The notes under the pieces were generated by a model. It ran no database searches. It worked only from the letters and a program-made list of their open reading frames with translations, and had not been told where the DNA came from. Below are positions 59,408-64,000 of a stretch of 64,000 bases of DNA, piece after piece. Each line of letters begins with the position of its first letter. The stretch's first letter is position 1. Made by a program: the position numbers and the translations under genes. The stretch is taken from contig NZ_AP025730.1 of NCBI RefSeq assembly GCF_023734135.1, forward strand, positions 1,798,001 to 1,862,000, given 5' to 3'. Source of the DNA: Sphaerotilus microaerophilus. GTDB taxonomy: Bacteria; Pseudomonadota; Gammaproteobacteria; Burkholderiales; Burkholderiaceae_C.

Positions 59408-59782
59408 TCACAGCGTCTTGAGCAGGGCGTCGTAGCCCGGCGGGTCCATCAGCTCCTCGAACTGGGCGAGGTTGCTGACGTGCACCTTGAAGAACCAGCC
59501 GTTGCCCATCGGGTCGGAGTTGGCCAGCGACGGGTCGTTGCGCAGGTCCTCGTTGACCTCGACGACTTCGCCATCGACCGGCATGTAGATGTCGGCGGCG
59601 GCCTTGACGGACTCGACCACGCCGGCGATCTCGCCCTTCTTGTAGGTCCGGCCCACTTCGGGCAGGTCAACGAACACGACGTCGCCCAGCGCGTCCTGCG
59701 CGTGCAGCGTGATGCCGACGACGGCGGCTTCGTGGTCCTCGATGTTGATCCACTCGTGGTCGGGGGTGAACATGGTCGTCAT
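59408..59782 (-). CDS. gcvH: glycine cleavage system H protein
   Basis: The 124-residue protein carries the lipoyl lysine in GVVESVKAAADIYMP (Lys60). It shuttles the aminomethyl and reduced arm between the P, T and L proteins. The sequence TPDHEWINIEDHEAAVVGIT and the closing YDALLKTL are typical. ATG 59782 has GAGGA at good distance. It lies between gcvT and gcvP. Confidence 0.97.
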   Translation of the reverse strand: MTTMFTPDHEWINIEDHEAAVVGITLHAQDALGDVVFVDLPEVGRTYKKGEIAGVVESVKAAADIYMPVDGEVVEVNEDLRNDPSLANSDPMGNGWFFKVHVSNLAQFEELMDPPGYDALLKTL

Positions 59783-59895
59783 GGGGCGTTCCTCGTTGGA
59801 AGGTGAGGGAAGAAAGTCGGAATGAAACGGAAAGAGCCGGGGAAGAGCGGGCCGCCTCGCGCTGCGGGTCGATGACCTGCAGGCCGGTGTGCAGC

Positions 59896-61035
59896 TTAAC
59901 GGCGGTAGCGGTGCGGCGCGAAGGGCATCGGCGTGATGCGCATCGGCAGGCGCTTGCCACGCACCTCGGCGTAGACCTCGCCGCCCGGGACCGCGTGATT
60001 GGCCGCGAGGTAGCCCATCGCGATGGGCTGGTTCACGCTCGGGCCCAGGGTGCCGCTGGTGACGCTGCCCACCTTGTGGCCGTGGGCGTCGACCAGCACC
60101 GTGCCCTCGCGCACCGGGGCGCGCTCCAGCCCGACCAGGCCGACGCGCCGGCGGGCCGCGCCCTGGGCGAGCTGGCTGTCGATGACCTGGGCACCGGGGT
60201 AGCCACCGTGCCGCTCGCCCCCTTCGCGCCTCACCTTCTGGATCGCCCAGGTCAGGCCAGCCTCGACCGGGGTGGTGGTCGCGTCGATGTCGTGGCCATA
60301 CAGGCACAGGCCGGCTTCCAGGCGCAGCGTGTCGCGTGCGCCCAGGCCGGCGGCCTGCACCTCGGGCTGGGCGAGCAGGGTGCGCGCCAGCGCGATGGCG
60401 TGGGTGGCGGGCACGGAGATCTCGAAGCCGTCCTCGCCGGTATAGCCCGAGCGGGTGACGAAGCACTCCGCCCCGGCCAGGGCGAACCAGCCACCGGTCA
60501 TGAAGGTCAGGCTGGCCACGCCGGCGTTGATGCGCGCCAGCGCGTCCACCGCCTTCGGGCCCTGCAGCGCCAACAGCGCCAGCTCCGGCTGGGCGATGAC
60601 CTGGCAACGGTGGCCGATCTGTGCGGTCAGGTGACGCAGGTCGGCGTCCTTGCAGCCGGCGTTGACGACCAGGAAGAGGTCCTCGGCCCGGCGCGTGATC
60701 ATCAGGTCGTCGAGCAGGCCGCCCGCGGCGTTGGTGAAGAAGGCATAGCGCTGACGGCCCAGCGACAGACCCTGCACGTCCACCGGCACCAGCGACTCCA
60801 GGGCGGCGGCGGCATCGCTGCCGACCAGACGGACCTGGCCCATGTGGGAGACGTCGAACAGCGCGGCCGATTCGCGGCACTGGCGGTGCTCGGCCAGGAT
60901 GCCGGCGGGGTACTGCACCGGCATCGCGTAGCCGGCAAAGGGCACCATGCGCGCGCCCAGTTCGAGGTGCAGTTCGTGCAGCGGCGTGTGATGCAGCTCG
61001 GTGGACGGCGTGGGGGACGAGGCAGCGGCGGACAT
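59896..61035 (-). CDS. gcvT: aminomethyltransferase, T protein
   Basis: The 379-residue protein transfers the one-carbon unit from the lipoyl arm to tetrahydrofolate. Motifs are LHELHLELGARMVPFAGYAM, ESAALFDVSHMGQVRL, FVTRSGYTGEDGFEIS and the end block TSGTLGPSVNQPIAMGYL. ATG 61035 has GGAG upstream; an in-frame ATG at 61053 is possible. It is the first gene of gcvTHP and is preceded by the glycine riboswitch. Confidence 0.97.
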   Translation of the reverse strand: MSAAASSPTPSTELHHTPLHELHLELGARMVPFAGYAMPVQYPAGILAEHRQCRESAALFDVSHMGQVRLVGSDAAAALESLVPVDVQGLSLGRQRYAFFTNAAGGLLDDLMITRRAEDLFLVVNAGCKDADLRHLTAQIGHRCQVIAQPELALLALQGPKAVDALARINAGVASLTFMTGGWFALAGAECFVTRSGYTGEDGFEISVPATHAIALARTLLAQPEVQAAGLGARDTLRLEAGLCLYGHDIDATTTPVEAGLTWAIQKVRREGGERHGGYPGAQVIDSQLAQGAARRRVGLVGLERAPVREGTVLVDAHGHKVGSVTSGTLGPSVNQPIAMGYLAANHAVPGGEVYAEVRGKRLPMRITPMPFAPHRYRR

Positions 61036-61130
61036 GGCAGGGCTCCAGGGCATCGGTCGCGGCAGCCCGTCCGACCGACGGGCCATTCGCTGGACCCACC
61101 CCGGCGTGGCCGGTGTGGGAGGTGCCCTCG

Positions 61131-61380
61131 CTGTCCGCTTTACCTGAGAGATTGGCACCGCGGCGATCGGATCGCCGCAGCACTTGCCCCTTCGGTGGGC
61201 TGCGGCATCACTGCCGCCGCAGCCTCTCTCCAGTGAGGTGACGTTCCCTGCGGGAACGCTTGCCAGTCCTTTTGCCTGAGCGTTCGATCGGCCTGAGGAT
61301 CCCTCGAGATCCCTTTCACCGGCGCCTTCGGCGGCTGCGCTGCGTTGCGGGTTCCCGAAACGGCGCGGCTCTCTCCTGAC
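61131..61380 (-). promoter_or_regulatory. tandem glycine riboswitch upstream of gcvT
   Basis: On the minus strand two aptamers follow each other. The first starts AGGAGAGAGCCG near 61378 and ends near TCAGGCAAAAGGACTG. The second starts CACTGGAGAGAGG near 61235 and ends ATCTCTCAGGTAAAGCGGAC near 61135. Both keep the glycine-riboswitch hallmarks (GGAGAGA start, CGAAGG loop, CAGG-AAA-GGAC end), and the short linker matches the known tandem form. It senses glycine and turns on the cleavage genes. Confidence 0.92.
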
Positions 61381-61431
61381 GAGCGGCAGTTTAACCGCTG
61401 CCGCGCGGCTTTCCACCGACTGCGCGGTGAA

Positions 61432-61632
61432 TCAGAGGTCGCGCAGGGCCGCCTCCAGCTGCTGCTGGAACCGCTCGGCACTGCCCAGCGCGTTGGCGTT
61501 GAGGAGCGCCAGCTTGGTCAGGAAGAGCTCGGTGCGGCCGCTGGCTGCGGCCTGGTCGATGGCCTGGGCGAGCTGGTCGTAGACGGTTTCGAGGGCGTCG
61601 ATGGCCAGGGTGGGGGCGGGAGTGGGGTTCAT
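61432..61632 (-). CDS. DUF2783-like small protein
   Basis: The 66-residue protein is mostly helical: AIDALETVYDQLAQAIDQAA, LFLTKLALLNANALGSAERF. Size, helicity and position just after an FAD monooxygenase fit DUF2783, a small family found beside such enzymes. It starts seven bases after the monooxygenase stop and is probably coexpressed. Function unknown. Confidence 0.7.
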   Translation of the reverse strand: MNPTPAPTLAIDALETVYDQLAQAIDQAAASGRTELFLTKLALLNANALGSAERFQQQLEAALRDL

Positions 61633-61639
61633 GGTCGGC

Positions 61640-63343
61640 TCACTGCGGCAGGGCGTGGTTCAGGGCGGCCTGGAGGCGGGTGGCGTCGAGCGCCAGCCAA
61701 CGGGCGCAGACGTGCTGGTCCGGGCGCAGCAGGTAGGCGCCGCCGCTGGCGCTCACACCGTAGCGCTGGCGGCAGCGGCCCTCGGCGTCCGCCAGCGTGG
61801 CGTCGGCACCGGCCACCGGCCGGGCCGCGCCGATGGCGATGACCCGCAGCGGCACGCCCCGCGCGCGGGCGGCGTCGATGACCTCGCGCAGCGCCGCGGG
61901 CAGCTCGGCGGCCTCGGTGAAGTACAGCAGCTCGAAGCCCGCCCCGTGGGCGCCGCCGAGGTGGTCGAGCAGGAAGTCGTCCGCCCCCAGGCGCACGTTG
62001 CGCGGTGGTGCGCCGTGTGCCGGGCCCTCGGTGAACAGGGCGTTGTCGTCGCCCGGGTCGTTGAGCGCCGAGTGGCTGTACTCGTGCGGCCGCGAGGTGC
62101 GCCAGTGGTAGAGCGGGCGCACGAAGTCCTGCGACAGCGACAGCGACAGCACCGCGTCGCGCAGCAGTTGGAAGCCGTGGGTCGGCGGCGTCATGAAGCG
62201 GGTGCTCTTGCCGCCTTCATCGATGATCTCGCGCGCTGCGCCGACGCGCTCGGCGCTGTGGTTGGCCAGCAGCGCCGGGCTGGCCAGCCCCTTGACGACA
62301 AAGGCCAGGTGCCAGGCCAGTGACTGGGCGTCCTGGAAGCCGGTGTTGGCACCGCGCACGCCGAAGATCGGCAGCAGGTGGGCGGCATCGCCGGCGAAGA
62401 TCACGCGGCCGTGCACGTAGTCGGGCAGCGTCAGCGTGCGCGCTGAGTAGACCGAGCACCAATCCATCTCCCACGGCAGGCCGCCGTGGCCGATGGAGGC
62501 CAGCTGCGCGTCGATGCGCGCCTTCAGCGACTCGGGCTGCAGCGCCTGCTCGGGCGTCTCGCCCTTGGGCAGCTGGTAGTCGACGCGCCAGATGCCATGC
62601 GGCTCGCGGTGCATCAGCACGGTGTTGCCCGGGTTCCACTCGGGGTCGAAGAAAGCCAGCCGCTCGGTGGGCAGTGGCAGGTCGATGCGGATGTCGCAGA
62701 TGACGAAGAAGCCCTCGTAGGAGGCGCCCTCCATCTGCAGGTCCATCGCGGCGCGGATGACCGAGCGCCCGCCGGAGGCATCGACCACCCAGTCGGAAGT
62801 GAGCGTGTACTCGCCATCCGGGGTGTCGATGCGCACTTCGGCGTGGTCGCCCTGCTGCGTCACCGCCACCACCTGGTTGCCCCAGCGCACATCGATCAGC
62901 GGCTGGGCGCGGCAGGCGTCGTGCAGGTACTCCTCCATGGATTGCTGCTGCACGTTGAGGATCGGGAAGAAGCGGTCGTCCTCGCTGTGCGGTGCCTCCA
63001 TGCGGAACACGCGCTGGCCGCGGTAGAAGGAGTTGCCAAAGCGCCAGGGCAGGCCGCCGGCGGTCATGCGGTCGGCCACGCCAACCTGCTGCAGGATCTC
63101 CATCGAGCGGCGCGTGAAGCAGATCGCCCGGCTGCCCTGCGAGAACTGCAGCTCCGCGGTGAGCAGCACGCTGGGCACGCCATGGCGTGCCAGCTCCAGC
63201 GCGGCCACCATGCCCGCCGGGCCCGAGCCGACGATGACCACCTTCTGCCGCTCCTGGGCCGGGTGCGCCGAGGGCAGCCAGGGCTCGAAGACCTCATAGC
63301 GGTAGTAGATCGACGGGCGCGGGGTGGTGGTGGGCTGGTGCAT
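61640..63343 (-). CDS. FAD-dependent aromatic monooxygenase
   Basis: The 567-residue protein belongs to the class A flavoprotein hydroxylases (PheA/MhpA/UbiH type). It has a Rossmann FAD site KVVIVGSGPAGMVAALELAR near residue 34, the DG-like region WVVDASGGRSVIRAAM, and the second FAD motif VIFAGDAAHLLPIFGVRGAN near 310. It has a C-terminal thioredoxin-like domain of about 120 residues, as in MhpA-like enzymes. It hydroxylates an aromatic ring using NAD(P)H and oxygen; the substrate is unknown. The small DUF2783-like gene follows, and a MarR regulator is divergent, fitting a substrate-induced catabolic unit. Confidence 0.9.
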   Translation of the reverse strand: MHQPTTTPRPSIYYRYEVFEPWLPSAHPAQERQKVVIVGSGPAGMVAALELARHGVPSVLLTAELQFSQGSRAICFTRRSMEILQQVGVADRMTAGGLPWRFGNSFYRGQRVFRMEAPHSEDDRFFPILNVQQQSMEEYLHDACRAQPLIDVRWGNQVVAVTQQGDHAEVRIDTPDGEYTLTSDWVVDASGGRSVIRAAMDLQMEGASYEGFFVICDIRIDLPLPTERLAFFDPEWNPGNTVLMHREPHGIWRVDYQLPKGETPEQALQPESLKARIDAQLASIGHGGLPWEMDWCSVYSARTLTLPDYVHGRVIFAGDAAHLLPIFGVRGANTGFQDAQSLAWHLAFVVKGLASPALLANHSAERVGAAREIIDEGGKSTRFMTPPTHGFQLLRDAVLSLSLSQDFVRPLYHWRTSRPHEYSHSALNDPGDDNALFTEGPAHGAPPRNVRLGADDFLLDHLGGAHGAGFELLYFTEAAELPAALREVIDAARARGVPLRVIAIGAARPVAGADATLADAEGRCRQRYGVSASGGAYLLRPDQHVCARWLALDATRLQAALNHALPQ

Positions 63344-63359
63344 GGCAGCGAGGAATTTG

Positions 63360-63373
63360 GTTGCGTGCGCAAC
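63360..63373. promoter_or_regulatory. inverted repeat, probable MarR operator
   Basis: GTTGCG-TG-CGCAAC is a perfect 6-bp inverted repeat with two central bases, in the gap between the divergent monooxygenase and MarR genes. Such sites, with flanking AT, are typical MarR-family targets. Confidence 0.6.
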
Positions 63374-63490
63374 TATATGGTCACCCAGGCCGTGCCGATT
63401 CAGGGGTAACCCCGAGCTGGAACACGGCGCTTACACTGCGCCCGCCGGCTCTGCGACCCGGTTGCGCCTTCCTTGCCCTGCGAGCACGCC

Positions 63491-64000
63491 TTGTCCGACC
63501 CCCTGCCCGAGACCGCCCCTAGCGACCTGCCGTTGGAGCGCACCCTGAGCTTTCGCCTGCTGATGCTGCACAAGCTCAGCGAGCGCAGCAGCGCGGTCGA
63601 TTTCCTCGAAGCACTGGGCCTGACGCCCAGCGACGGCCGGGCGCTGGCGACGCTGGGCAGCTTCGAGCCGCTGTCGGTGGTGGCGCTGGCCGAGGCCTGC
63701 AGCCTGAACAAGGGCCAGGCCAGTCGCGCCGCCCAGGCGCTGGTGGACCAGGGCCTGGCACACAAGCGCGGCAGCGCCGAGGACGGCCGCGGCGTCGTGC
63801 TGACCCTCACGCCGGCCGGGCGCGAGCTGCATGCGCGCACCGTGAAGCTGGTCAACGAGCGCAGCCGCGGCATCTTCGGCTGCCTGAGCGAGGCCGAGCA
63901 GCAGCTCTTCAGCGACCTGCTCGACCGGCTGATCGAGCACAACCGACGGCGCGATGGGCTCCCCGGGGGGCGCCCCGGTCAGGGGATGCGCGTGGCGTCG
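63491..64000 (+). CDS. MarR family transcriptional regulator (runs off the window)
   Basis: The frame from TTG 63491 is open to the window end (170 codons). It has the MarR winged-helix core: LSFRLLMLHKLSERSSAVDF, ACSLNKGQASRAAQALVDQG (recognition region), GVVLTLTPAGRELHARTV (wing) and SEAEQQLFSDLLDRLIEHNR (dimer helix). It is divergent from the FAD monooxygenase, with a palindrome between them, so it probably represses that operon until an aromatic ligand binds. The start is uncertain: another TTG lies at 63476, and neither has a strong ribosome binding site. Confidence 0.82.
   Translation, partial: MSDPLPETAPSDLPLERTLSFRLLMLHKLSERSSAVDFLEALGLTPSDGRALATLGSFEPLSVVALAEACSLNKGQASRAAQALVDQGLAHKRGSAEDGRGVVLTLTPAGRELHARTVKLVNERSRGIFGCLSEAEQQLFSDLLDRLIEHNRRRDGLPGGRPGQGMRVAS

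Overview
The window is very GC-rich, densely coded chromosomal DNA from a betaproteobacterium. The gene set (YihY/DUF2069 pair, DUF3422, a Burkholderiales-type chemotaxis cluster, gcvTHP behind a tandem glycine riboswitch) and a palindromic repeat familiar from Comamonadaceae and Leptothrix-like genomes point to Burkholderiales, probably near Leptothrix, Sphaerotilus or Rubrivivax. The species is inferred only. No rRNA, tRNA or CRISPR was seen.

Layout. 1-4.7 kb: membrane protein and sulfur amino-acid housekeeping genes and a CBS protein with a clear terminator. 4.9-13 kb: a stand-alone cheW, aroC, and a first receptor locus with a receptor carrying a C-terminal Cache-like domain, a short MCP-like protein with a CheZ-type motif, and a divergent receptor. 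13-17 kb: thiol-redox genes (CcdA-like fusion, rhodanese, TlpA-like protein) and DUF3422. 17-36 kb: a large chemotaxis cluster on the minus strand, in transcription order MCP/CheZ-like, cheY-like, STAS, cheA, three receptors, cheW, cheR, cheD, cheB. A receptor faces away from its first gene. 36-43 kb: a diguanylate cyclase, an RND efflux pair and an esterase. 43.7-46.8 kb: L-threonine aldolase coupled to a Phd/VapC module, then an Xre/RES toxin-antitoxin module. 46.9-56.4 kb: an accessory island of lower GC, bounded by remnants of the gcvP 3' end. It holds an interrupted Ig-repeat lipoprotein with a 13-C tract near its 5' end, two identical inverted insertion sequences, a second lipoprotein, and DUF2442/DUF4160 genes. 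56.4-61.4 kb: gcvP, gcvH, gcvT and the riboswitch. 61.4-64 kb: an FAD monooxygenase with a small partner and a divergent MarR regulator that runs off the end.

The most interesting signal is a pair of paralogous proteins (9378-10574 and 32304-33467). Each joins an MCP-type hairpin to a CheZ-like D-x-x-x-Q helix and a hydrophobic C-terminal tail. Each is transcribed head-to-head with a receptor of one particular family, and one sits directly upstream of the cheY-like gene. No cheZ, cheC or cheX is visible, so these may be receptor-phosphatase hybrids that end the CheY signal. The gcvP 3' end also looks like a repeatedly used acceptor of accessory DNA.
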